Positions 25,909 to 34,102 of a DNA stretch of 64,000 bases are shown in pieces. Origin of the DNA: CAXBGS01 sp963975425 (GTDB taxonomy: Bacteria; Planctomycetota; Planctomycetia; Pirellulales; Pirellulaceae); assembly GCA_963975425.1 (NCBI GenBank), contig CAXBGS010000002.1:186001-250000 (forward strand). Direction: 5' to 3'. The notes under the pieces were generated by a model, which was given only the letters and a program-made list of their open reading frames with translations, searched no databases and was not told the DNA's origin. The translations under genes were made by a program, and so were the position numbers. Within the stretch, counting starts at the first letter, position 1. Each line of letters begins with the position of its first letter.

Positions 25909-26835
25909 GTGACCAACTACGACATCATCGGTGACATCCATGGGCACGCGGATGAGCTGAAAAGATTGCTGACATCGCTCGGCTACCAGCGAAGCGGAAA
26001 AGGATATCGACATACGGATCGAAAGGTCGCTTTCGTCGGTGACTTTGTGGATCGCGGTCCAGCAATTGGAGAGGTCGTCAAGTTTGTTCGTGCGATGGCT
26101 GATGCGGGGGATGCGTTAGCCGTAATGGGGAATCATGAGTACAACGCGATTGCGTTTCATACTTCTCGTCCAGGAAAGCGGGACGAATGGTTTCGGCCTC
26201 ATTCGGACAAAAACCTGAAGCAGCATCAGGCGACGCTTGATCAGTTTTCGCCGGGCGAACTTGCTGATGCGATCGCTTGGTTCAGAACACTTCCGGTAGC
26301 GATTGAAATCGATGGGATCCGTGTGGCTCACGCTTCGTGGCAGACGCGGGACATCGACTGCATCAATGATGCATTGGCCGACGCGGGCCGATTCACATCC
26401 GACTTTCTAACCATGTCGGAAGATGCCGGCAGCGACTTGAACAACGCGATTGAGAATGTATTGAAAGGTCCGGAGTTGCAGATGCCTAGCGGACACTCGA
26501 TTGTCGACAAGGCTGGACACCGGCGAGACTCAGTTCGGATCAAATGGTACGAAGATGGTACTGGTCGAACTTATCGTCAACATCACCTTGGCAGCGATGA
26601 AGTGCCGAACGTTGAGATTGTTACGGACGATCTGGCGACCGTTGACATCTACCCCCGTGACGCGGTTCCGGTGTTTGTGGGCCACTATTGGCTAACAGGT
26701 ACGCCGACGCCACTGGCGGCCAACGTGGCCTGCACAGACTACAGCGTAGCGAAGGGCGGCAAGTTGGTTGCCTACCGCTGGGATGGTGAGTTGGAACTGA
26801 GTGCCGATAAGTTCCATTGGGTCGAAACCGAATGA
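25909..26835 (+). CDS. calcineurin-like metallophosphoesterase
   Basis: 308 residues of the PPP/ApaH-like phosphoesterase class. The five metal-site motifs are visible: GDIHGH near the start, GDFVDRG, GNHEYN, the His in VAHASW and GHYW near residue 255. Substrate is unknown; this class includes protein and Ap4A phosphatases. The start is uncertain: the GTG at 25909 has GAGG 6 bp upstream and gives the typical MTNYDIIGDIHGHADEL beginning, while the ATG at 25897 overlaps mrr. The close coupling with mrr suggests a defence-linked role or a passenger, but many planctomycetes carry such a gene. Confidence 0.8.
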   Translation: MTNYDIIGDIHGHADELKRLLTSLGYQRSGKGYRHTDRKVAFVGDFVDRGPAIGEVVKFVRAMADAGDALAVMGNHEYNAIAFHTSRPGKRDEWFRPHSDKNLKQHQATLDQFSPGELADAIAWFRTLPVAIEIDGIRVAHASWQTRDIDCINDALADAGRFTSDFLTMSEDAGSDLNNAIENVLKGPELQMPSGHSIVDKAGHRRDSVRIKWYEDGTGRTYRQHHLGSDEVPNVEIVTDDLATVDIYPRDAVPVFVGHYWLTGTPTPLAANVACTDYSVAKGGKLVAYRWDGELELSADKFHWVETE

Positions 26836-26879
26836 AAGTCTATCTCGACGGCACGTGGCATCGTTGTTTAATTTAAACG

Positions 26880-27435
26880 CTAGTCAACTGACCGATGTTT
26901 GGGCTTTGGTGGCTGAGTTTCGGCCGTCGACAGAGGACGCCGTCTGTGCCGAACGCGGGAGAGGTCGAGAAAGCAATCCTGCTGCAGAATACTGGCCGGC
27001 AGGCGGCGGTGGTCAACAAGATCGCCGAGGCGAGGATTATGCTCTGCGAGCAAGTGTTTTTTTTGCGACAAAGGGCTGTCTGAAAAGACCGCTCATGTTG
27101 ACCACTTTGTTCCATGGGCCAAGTATCCTGTCGACCTGGGACACAACTTCGTGCTGGCTCATGCGACATGCAATTCGTCAAAGTCAGACCATATTGCAGC
27201 AGCCGAGTTCCTGGACAAATGGGTCGATCGGAATCTGACCCTTCGGGACGGGCTGCACCAGGCGTTCATCACTCGAGGGATTCTGAATGACTTGCCCACG
27301 TTAGCCCGAGTGGCGCAGTGGGTCTATTCCACAACCGCTGATGCTGGCGGTCTGACCTGGACTGCGTCGTCGATGATCCCGCTCGAAGATCGTTGGCAAG
27401 CTGCGATCGATCGATTACTAGCGACAGCAGGTTAG
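26880..27435 (+). pseudogene. frameshifted HNH endonuclease remnant
   Basis: Reading from 27055 in one frame gives CFFCDKG, HVDHFVPW, GHNFVLAHATCNSSKSD and a C-terminal tail ending at 27435. This is the zinc-ribbon HNH core of a known endonuclease family. The preceding coherent sequence (AVVNKIAEARIML) is in another frame, and the switch happens at or just before the run of eight T at 27057-27064. Upstream of about 26880 nothing matches the ~200-residue N-terminal domain usual for the family. So the gene is 5'-truncated and frameshifted. The catalytic His and the zinc cysteines are otherwise intact, which suggests recent decay. Confidence 0.6.
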
Positions 27436-28076
27436 AGTGCGAGAGTGTTAACCAAGACCGAGTTTTCGTCGTCACGAACAGATTTGCTGGTTAACACTCG
27501 GTGGCTGTTAAACAGAGGTTGTACTTGGTGCTTTCGGTCTCGTTTGGTTAGGCGGGGGACCGTGTGAGACGGAGTTTCCTGCAAGTTGTTGTTGGGAAAT
27601 GACTTAAGGTGATTGCGCTCTCTCAGAGTTTAGGCGGAGAGGGTCTCGATCGGGGAAAATTTGGCGTGGATGCTTCCCAAAGCACGCTTTTTTGGCGTAA
27701 TTCGCGCCGCCGGTGACTTTTTTGGAAAGTGCTTCGTCATCTTTTGGCGTAGTAATTTACGGGCAAATCAGCGTTCGGCTGTTAACCAGAAAGTCGGTGT
27801 TAACCAGTGCACTGTGGCAGGTCGCTCTGTTGAGATCGGGGTGGCACTGGAGAACGCCCGTTCTCGAAGCGACACCCTTTCGAGACGCGAAGCGAAATTC
27901 GCGTACAGGGTCTCGCATACAGGGTCTCGATCGGCAGCCCGATTGAGACACTGAACAGGTCAGGGAAGAACTTTGGTACGCATCGCTTTGAGTTTTCGAC
28001 GTGTCCTGTAGAATCAAGTGTTGAAATCGGGAGCCATGGTGGGCTTCATGAGAATCGCGTTTCAGAATAGGCGATC
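27436..28076. other. non-coding stretch with GTTAACC-rich repeats
   Basis: No gene is seen. The hexamer-like word GTTAACC/GGTTAAC occurs at 27447, 27489, 27781 and 27799, with a near copy at 27507. Another word, GGGTCTCGATCGG, occurs at 27641-27653 and 27922-27934, and TACAGGGTCTCG is repeated at 27904 and 27918. This may hold decayed mobile or island sequence. Confidence 0.45.
27443..27499. repeat. 12-bp perfect inverted repeat
   Basis: Arms at 27443-27454 (GAGTGTTAACCA) and 27488-27499 (TGGTTAACACTC) are exact reverse complements, separated by 33 bp that contain a smaller TTCGT/ACGAA stem. It is just after the HNH remnant. It may be a hairpin terminator, an attachment site or a protein-binding site; there is no T-tract to favour the first. 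Confidence 0.6.
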
Positions 28077-28316
28077 ATGGCACACGCGAATTCGATTAGC
28101 GACATCGACCAACTTCAGTTGGAGGCTTACCGTCGGATGACCGGTGAGGAGCTTTTGCGCGTTGGGCTTGGCTTGTACGAGGCGTCGGTTGGAATTGCGC
28201 GCGAAGCAATCCGAGAGCAATTCCCAGACGCTGATGACGCTACGATCGAAGAGAAATTGCGGCAGCGAATTCGAGTCGGGTTTGAAATTGAATCCATGTC
28301 GAAGACGGCGTCGTGA
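28077..28316 (+). CDS. small protein, companion of a nucleotidyltransferase-like gene
   Basis: 79 residues, mostly helical, with MTGEELLRVGLGLYEASVGI and AREAIREQFPDADD, then a charged tail. I recall small proteins of this pattern just upstream of genes beginning TEAELLVDCL..., i.e. nucleotidyltransferase-like proteins, as two-gene units resembling toxin-antitoxin pairs. Here the partner starts at GTG 28313 with a 4-bp overlap (GTGA) but is cut short after about 19 codons. The small gene itself looks intact. Confidence 0.65.
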   Translation: MAHANSISDIDQLQLEAYRRMTGEELLRVGLGLYEASVGIAREAIREQFPDADDATIEEKLRQRIRVGFEIESMSKTAS

Positions 28317-28405
28317 CCGAAGCAGAGTTACTTGTCGATTGCCTGGGGCGATTGGAACGATCTGGTTACGACGAGAACCGTGAACAGGACATACTTCAAT
28401 TGCGA
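28313..28405 (+). pseudogene. truncated nucleotidyltransferase-like gene at the island edge
   Basis: From a GTG start overlapping the upstream gene, the frame reads MTEAELLVDCLGRLERSGY, the usual first residues of a nucleotidyltransferase-like family (next would come a GG/GSxA motif and DxD). After about residue 19 the match is lost. The frame then runs to 28522 across the 3' end of the minus-strand DUF1592-type gene, so those residues are antisense sequence. The break marks a deletion or recombination boundary between the defence island and planctomycete core-type genes. Confidence 0.6.
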
Positions 28406-30844
28406 TTATTTCGCTCGGAAAACTTCGCTCTGGATGGCGAGGCCGATGAGGTCGCCGAAGCGGTAGCCCTCCGGAGGCTCTGCGTTGACCAGATCTTCGA
28501 CGATCTGCTTATCCCCGACTGAGAGTTCGCGACCTGCCCCGTATTCGAGGAGTTTGGTGAGCAGGCAGCGGGTGAAGATTTCGGGTCGTTCTTTTAGGAT
28601 GCGTTTGATTGAGGAGGCGCCGTCGAGGACGGTGCCATCAGGCATGGCGGCACTGGCATCGATGGGAGAATTCTCGGCCATGTACTTGGTGCGCCATCCG
28701 CCGATGGCATCGTAGTTTTCGAGGGCGAGACCTAGCGGATCGATGTCGCGGTGACACTTCGCGCAGCTTTCCAGTTCCGTGTGCGCTTTGATCGTTTCGC
28801 GAACACCAGTGGCACCGCTGGTATCGATATCGAGGGCCGGCACGTCTTTGGGAGGTGGGGGCGGATGCTGGCCGAAAAGATTTTCTAAAACCCAAACGCC
28901 ACGCAGAATCGGCGAAGACTCCACGCCGTCGCCCGTCACGGTGAGGACGCCGGGCAGGCCTAACACGCCACCACGATCAAGGACATGACGGGGTAAGTTC
29001 GGTGAATCGCCGAAACGAATTCGCTCCGGCTCGGGCCAAACCAGGCTCTGGCGTTGGCGCGCCTCGACCGCCCCGAGACTCTTGTCTCGTGCCGGTTTCA
29101 TCCCCCAAACCAACTGCATCGCGCTATTGGCGTAGGTGAAATCGGAGTCGATGAAGGTGGAAATCGGCAGGTTATCGCGTAGCACCGCCGCAAAAAACAT
29201 CTCAGTCGAACGCACGAAACCGTAACGCACTGTGTCATTCCACTGGTAGCGATTGTCGCAGACGTTGATCGACTCGACGGTGCGATTTCCGAGCCACTGG
29301 CCGGTGAAGTGTTTCACAAATCGCTGCGAACGCGGATCGGCGAGGAGACGCTTGGTCTGTGTGGCGAGAATTCCAGGTTCGGATAGTTTTTTTGCAGCGG
29401 CGAGTTCGAACAACTCAGTGTCGGGCATCGTGCTCCAGAGAAAATACGAAAGTCGCGAGGCGAGCGCGTGGTCGCTGAGCTGCTCGTCGCCATCAGCCTC
29501 GCGGTAGAGGAATTGCGGCGAGCAAAGCAGGCGGCGAATCGCGTAGTGCCAGGCAAATTCCGGTTTTCCAACTTGGTCGCCATGCTGCAAAACGGCGGCA
29601 ATGAGCTTTTCCGACTCTGCATCCGTCAGGGGGCGCCGAAAGGCACGCTCCGCCAGCGGAAGCAGCTTCGTTTCCAACTCCGCGACGTCGAGCTTGGGTG
29701 GCCATACACCGAAAAAATCGACGACGCGCGACGCAACTGCGACGGGGCCTTCGATTTTCAAGCCCCATAGCTCCACCGTCGGCTCGGGCCGCTTTTCGAT
29801 CTTGGCTAACTCCTTGCTGACCTGGCTCCTATTCTGATCGCTCACGCGGTAAGCGTCTGCTGGGAGCCGATTGGTGCAGTAGATGTGCAGCGTTTCGCCC
29901 GCCTCGACTGGAACGTCGCATTGGACCCAAGTCGGTTCGCCCGCCGCAATCTCGACCTTGGCCACCCGAGTCGCACGATCGATTCGGTAGCGTTTCGGCA
30001 ATTGCTCCTCGGTCGGGTCGAAGGTGTAGAAGCTAAGCCGCAACGGTTTACCGTCCGCGCCCGCTGCAGCCTGTGCGTTGGCGAGCAGTTTCACACGGTA
30101 AACCCCAGACGAGGGCGCAACGAAGAGGCTGTCCCAAAGCGCACCGACCCAGCCGGAGTGGTTAAAGCCGGTGAACATGAGAAAGTCTTTTTCGGGGCCG
30201 AACCAGCGCCGCGTCTGGTCGCCGCCGATGGTTTTGGTCGTCAAGTTAGAGCTGTAAGTCGGCGAATTGGGCAGCGGAACGAAGCGGTCGGCAATGTCGG
30301 TTGCCGTTTCGTGATAAGCCTCCATCACCGCGGGCGACAGGAACAGCCCCGCGGGCATCGTGTCGAATTCTTCGCTCGTCGAATCCTCGGGAAACGAGAG
30401 CGGCAGGTCGATCATCCGCAACCCGAAGAGGTCGCGGACCGTGTTGAGGTATTCGTTGCGGTTGAGCCGACGCAGCGGAGTGCCACCCGGCCGAGCGGAT
30501 CGATCTGCTTTGGTGAAACCGTTTTTGAGAGAATTTAGAAACGGTTCTGTTTGCGCAGCGTCAGGGTGCGTTTTGGCTTTTTTGGGCGGCATGTCACCGT
30601 CAGCGACGTAATCGTAAACCAGTTCCCATTGCTCTCTCGATTCATCATCAGTCAGAGTCCACGACAATGTGTCGATTCGGAATTCGGCTTCCTGCGCATC
30701 AGGGCCATGGCACTTGATACAGAATTCACGAGTAAACGCAGCAACGCTATCAGGCTGGTCAGCTCTCACTAAGCCACAAAGGCACAAAGTCAGAACAAGC
30801 ATCAGCAAGGCTTCGTGCGTTTGTGTCTTCGTCCCAGATCTCAC
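28406..30844 (-). CDS. planctomycete CxxCH protein, DUF1587/1592/1588/1585 family
   Basis: 812 residues from a GTG at 30844 that overlaps the DUF1552 stop (GTGA). A signal peptide follows (ALLMLVLTLCLCGLVRADQ, 12-30), so it should be exported. CIKCHG at 42-47 is a heme-c-type CxxCH, and a second (CAKCHRDIDPLGLALENYDA) lies in the DUF1588 region. In order I read a planctomycete cytochrome C-like segment, DUF1587 (LRRLNRNEYLNTVRDLFG), a carbohydrate-binding-like stretch, DUF1595, DUF1592 (LASRLSYFLWSTMPD), DUF1588 and DUF1585 (LTKLLEYGAGRELSVGD). Function is unknown. This gene and the upstream DUF1552 gene form the pair typical of planctomycetes. Confidence 0.88.
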   Translation of the reverse strand: MRSGTKTQTHEALLMLVLTLCLCGLVRADQPDSVAAFTREFCIKCHGPDAQEAEFRIDTLSWTLTDDESREQWELVYDYVADGDMPPKKAKTHPDAAQTEPFLNSLKNGFTKADRSARPGGTPLRRLNRNEYLNTVRDLFGLRMIDLPLSFPEDSTSEEFDTMPAGLFLSPAVMEAYHETATDIADRFVPLPNSPTYSSNLTTKTIGGDQTRRWFGPEKDFLMFTGFNHSGWVGALWDSLFVAPSSGVYRVKLLANAQAAAGADGKPLRLSFYTFDPTEEQLPKRYRIDRATRVAKVEIAAGEPTWVQCDVPVEAGETLHIYCTNRLPADAYRVSDQNRSQVSKELAKIEKRPEPTVELWGLKIEGPVAVASRVVDFFGVWPPKLDVAELETKLLPLAERAFRRPLTDAESEKLIAAVLQHGDQVGKPEFAWHYAIRRLLCSPQFLYREADGDEQLSDHALASRLSYFLWSTMPDTELFELAAAKKLSEPGILATQTKRLLADPRSQRFVKHFTGQWLGNRTVESINVCDNRYQWNDTVRYGFVRSTEMFFAAVLRDNLPISTFIDSDFTYANSAMQLVWGMKPARDKSLGAVEARQRQSLVWPEPERIRFGDSPNLPRHVLDRGGVLGLPGVLTVTGDGVESSPILRGVWVLENLFGQHPPPPPKDVPALDIDTSGATGVRETIKAHTELESCAKCHRDIDPLGLALENYDAIGGWRTKYMAENSPIDASAAMPDGTVLDGASSIKRILKERPEIFTRCLLTKLLEYGAGRELSVGDKQIVEDLVNAEPPEGYRFGDLIGLAIQSEVFRAK

Positions 30845-32100
30845 AGCAACGCTCCGTTCAGATTCGACTGGCTTGTAGCGAAGGACTCCATCTCGAACCC
30901 TAGCTTTTGCAACACGGTGACGTAGAGATCGCATGCCATCTCGTTTTTGTGCTCGTGCTTGGCCCCGCAGGACAGGTGCCGCTGATGCCGATAGCCGCCG
31001 CCGGCGACCATCAGCGGAAAGTCCACTCGCCGGTGTTTTGCCGCATCGGCCATCGCGCTGCCGATCAGCACCGTGGTGTTGTCCAGCATGTTCGAGCCAT
31101 CGATATCGCGCGTCTCGTTCAGCGCCTTCATGAAACGCGCCGCCCCGCTCATGTGGGCCGATTCGATCGCGACCAGCTGGTCGACTTTCTGCGTCTTGTT
31201 GCCGTGGTGCGACAAGTTGTGGTAACCAGCCGACATCAGCTCATCGCCGAGCATCAGCGCGCCATCTGCCAGCGGAATCGTCAGCGAAAAGACGCGGCAG
31301 GCGTCATTCTTGATCGCCAACGCCATCAAGTCCCACATCAAATCCTCGTTCTGAATCATCATCGAATGCGCAATCGTCTCCTCCATCGGCAGTTTGAAAT
31401 TCGCCTCCGGCTTAGGAAACGGCTTGTCCAGCCAATCGCGGCGACGAGCGAGCTTTTGCTCCACATCGCGCACGCTGCTGAAGTATTCATCCAGCTTATC
31501 GCGGTCCCCGGCGCTAACGCGACTACTGAGCGTTTTTGCATCGGCGGTCACTTCGTCGAGCAGGCTGCGGCCGGATTCGAGAAGATACTGCTGCCGCTGC
31601 ATATCCGCAGCTTTGCCACCGAACACCTTGGCAAACATGACGCTCGGCCGCAAAATCGGTGGCAACGGGATGCCATTCTTGTTCAGCGAGACCGGCGCGT
31701 TGAACCGCTGCTCGCCCGCGCAGAGTTGGAGCGATTCATGCCGCGTTTCCGCTCCCATTGCCGGCGCGACGAGCTGATCAAGTGAGATGCTCTTCGTCAC
31801 CTGGCCGGTGAAGAGCGTGTAGACCAATGCGTGACCATTCCCAGTCGGTCCTTTGTGGTCGAGACCAGAAATCGTGGTGAGCTTGTCGCCGAGACCTGCG
31901 TCGTCGAAAGGCTTGATGAGCCGCGCACCGGGTTTGTCTGCGAAGAAGTCCGGCTTGTACCATCCCAGCTGCGTTCCAACGCAAACGAGTCGTTTGGGTG
32001 CCTTCGCCGTTCTGCCTGATGCCAATGACGGCAGTGATGGCACGGCAATGGAGATACCGGCAGCCTTCAGCAAGGCGCGGCGAGTGTCTCGATGTTTCAT
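30841..32100 (-). CDS. DUF1552 protein with Tat-like signal
   Basis: 419 residues. The N-terminus TRRALLKAAGISIAVPSLPS is a Tat-type or twin-arginine-like export signal. The rest has the DUF1552 pattern: an early LVCVGTQLGWYKP, then KLDEYFSSVRDVEQKL, YHNLSHHGN and the C-terminal VLQKLGFEMESFATSQ. This family is related to DUF1501/sulfatase-fold proteins and is paired in planctomycetes with DUF1592-type cytochromes; the function is not known. The gene overlaps the following cytochrome gene by 4 bp, so the two proteins are made together and probably act in the same periplasmic complex. Confidence 0.88.
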   Translation of the reverse strand: MKHRDTRRALLKAAGISIAVPSLPSLASGRTAKAPKRLVCVGTQLGWYKPDFFADKPGARLIKPFDDAGLGDKLTTISGLDHKGPTGNGHALVYTLFTGQVTKSISLDQLVAPAMGAETRHESLQLCAGEQRFNAPVSLNKNGIPLPPILRPSVMFAKVFGGKAADMQRQQYLLESGRSLLDEVTADAKTLSSRVSAGDRDKLDEYFSSVRDVEQKLARRRDWLDKPFPKPEANFKLPMEETIAHSMMIQNEDLMWDLMALAIKNDACRVFSLTIPLADGALMLGDELMSAGYHNLSHHGNKTQKVDQLVAIESAHMSGAARFMKALNETRDIDGSNMLDNTTVLIGSAMADAAKHRRVDFPLMVAGGGYRHQRHLSCGAKHEHKNEMACDLYVTVLQKLGFEMESFATSQSNLNGALL

Positions 32101-32614
32101 TTCTTGTTGAGCTTTTCGAAGGAACGGGACTCGCAGGTTCGCGTTTTTATCGAAACCACACTATAGCCCACTCATCCGACGCTCATGTGGCTGTGCGGAA
32201 GCGTCCAAGGATGCAGCAAATCACAAGGCTTGCATTGGGCGTCGGGAGAGTCGTCAAGTCGCCGTGATGCTCGCGGGCTATTCGCTGTCGCTTTTGATGG
32301 ATACCCGCGTACTTCTCGATCGTTCAGTTGCACCGCTAGCGGGCGAAACTGCAACGAACACAGTTGGTGAGCTCAGACGGTCAACCGACTAAGAAAAACC
32401 GGCGAAGAAAAAACGGCGTACTGCCGAGCCGTCAATGATCAAACCTGCAATCAAGGAAACGAAACCCGACAGGAAAAATGCAGAAAAGCATTCTGACAGC
32501 GCAGACGCCGCAACCTGAACTTCGGCAGACGGCGGAGACCATACTGTTATCATTAAACTCGAATAACGGCTCAGCAAACCGTTCGTTTTACGCAACCACC
32601 AGAGAGCATGAATC
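32101..32614. other. divergent intergenic region without a gene
   Basis: 514 bp between the starts of the DUF1552 gene and a sulfatase. Short frames here resemble nothing. Promoters for both genes must lie here; I could not choose boxes with confidence. Confidence 0.5.
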
Positions 32615-33895
32615 ATGCAACGATCCTTCTTCCCGGCCGCCCTCGTCGTTTTCTTTCTGAGTGCGTCGGCAGTGACTGGCGCAGATCAGCCGAACATCGT
32701 GCTGATCATGGCCGACGACATTGGTTATGAATGCTATGGGGCGTATGGCGGAACGTCCTACGCGACGCCGAACATCGATCGGTTAGCAGCGAGTGGAATT
32801 CGATTCAATCATTGCTATTCACAGCCGTTGTGCACACCCAGTCGAGTCAAAATCATGACGGGCAAGAGCAACGTGCGCAACTATGCTGCGTTCTCAATCT
32901 TGAAGAAAGGTGAGACAACGTTTGGTCACATGATGCGCAGCGCCGGCTATCGCACGGCGATCGCGGGCAAGTGGCAACTCTATGGCGCCGAGCATTACAA
33001 GCCAGCGTTTCGCGCCAAGGGATCGCTGCCGCAGGACATGGGATTTGAACGCCACTGTTTGTGGCAGGTTGATAAACTAGGAGATCGTTTCTGGGGACCG
33101 TCGGTGACGATCGACGGTGAGCTCACGACCTTCGGTGACGACGTCTACGGCCCGGATGTGTACAGCCAGTTTTTGATCGACCGCATGGAGGAATTTCAGG
33201 ACGAGCCTTTCTTCCTCTACTATCCGATGGTGTTGGTGCACAGCCCTTTTTTACCGACACCCGACAGTGCGAATCGAAAGAGCAAAGACAAACAACAGAA
33301 CTTCGGTGACATGGTCACCTATATGGATAAGCTGATCGGACGCATCGTCGACAAAACGGTCGAACTGGGTATTGCCGAGAAGACACTGATTTTAGTGACC
33401 GGCGACAATGGGACTCACAAATCGTTGACCTCGATGATGGGTGACGTCGCTGTCAAAGGCGGTAAAGGTTCGCCGACCAACGCTGGAACACGAGTCGCGC
33501 TCGTCGGATATCAACCGGGGACGATTCCGCAGGGTGTCGTGACGAATCGTCTGGTCGAGTTTTCCGACTTCATGCCCACCATCGCCGAAGTGGGTAAAAC
33601 AACGCCGGGGGAAGCTCATGATGGTGTTAGTTTTTCGCCAGAATTGCACGGGCGTGAATCTGAACCGCGCGATCCGATCTATATCTATTACTGGCCGCGG
33701 CCAGAGAAAGGCCAGCCGACCCGTTTCGCTCGCGACCAACGATGGAAACTTTATGGCGACGGACGATTGTTCGACGTGAAGAATGACGTGTTTGAAAAAA
33801 CACCCGTCGCCGGCAACGACGAAACACGAAAGAAGCTGCAAGGCGTGCTCGATCGCATGCCCGAGGAAGGGCAAACGCTCTTACGTTATGAATAG
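32615..33895 (+). CDS. sulfatase (arylsulfatase class)
   Basis: 426 residues, type I formylglycine-dependent sulfatase, which hydrolyses sulfate esters, probably on marine polysaccharides. A signal peptide covers about 1-22 (LVVFFLSASAVTGA). The metal-binding MADDIG (32-37) is present, and the active-site motif C-T-P-S-R starts at Cys73, the residue converted to formylglycine. VAGKWQLYG-like AGKWQLYG and VTGDNGTHKS give the other conserved lysine and Asp-Asn sites. At 426 residues it is short for the family but complete. It faces away from the DUF1552/1592 operon and is followed by a second sulfatase on the same strand. Confidence 0.9.
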   Translation: MQRSFFPAALVVFFLSASAVTGADQPNIVLIMADDIGYECYGAYGGTSYATPNIDRLAASGIRFNHCYSQPLCTPSRVKIMTGKSNVRNYAAFSILKKGETTFGHMMRSAGYRTAIAGKWQLYGAEHYKPAFRAKGSLPQDMGFERHCLWQVDKLGDRFWGPSVTIDGELTTFGDDVYGPDVYSQFLIDRMEEFQDEPFFLYYPMVLVHSPFLPTPDSANRKSKDKQQNFGDMVTYMDKLIGRIVDKTVELGIAEKTLILVTGDNGTHKSLTSMMGDVAVKGGKGSPTNAGTRVALVGYQPGTIPQGVVTNRLVEFSDFMPTIAEVGKTTPGEAHDGVSFSPELHGRESEPRDPIYIYYWPRPEKGQPTRFARDQRWKLYGDGRLFDVKNDVFEKTPVAGNDETRKKLQGVLDRMPEEGQTLLRYE

Positions 33896-33965
33896 AAGTT
33901 CAGCACACGCATCGCGGCGGGATCGACAAAAATGTCGGGTCCGTCGCAAAGTCGGTTCACCGAAG

Positions 33966-34022
33966 ACAGGCACTGCTCGGAGGAACAGGCGCTGCTCGGC
34001 GGAACAGGCGCTGCTCGGAGGA
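33966..34022. repeat. three tandem 19-bp repeats
   Basis: Copies at 33966-33984, 33985-34003 and 34004-34022 read ACAGGCRCTGCTCGGMGGA with two variable positions. They lie between two sulfatase genes and are non-coding as far as I can see. Confidence 0.8.
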
Positions 34023-34102
34023 ATCTGCACGCCGCGATCGTCAGCATGCCAAAGAATGGCGTGCCCCCGTTCCGATGCAAAGTAGATCGATGAGGTAAGA
34101 CT

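Noticed and set aside
27436..28076. CRISPR array
   Set aside because: GTTAACC copies are too short and irregularly spaced for direct repeats; no leader or cas gene is seen.
30907..31785. 292-residue plus-strand frame
   Set aside because: Antisense to the DUF1552 gene and His/Arg-rich, with no family pattern.
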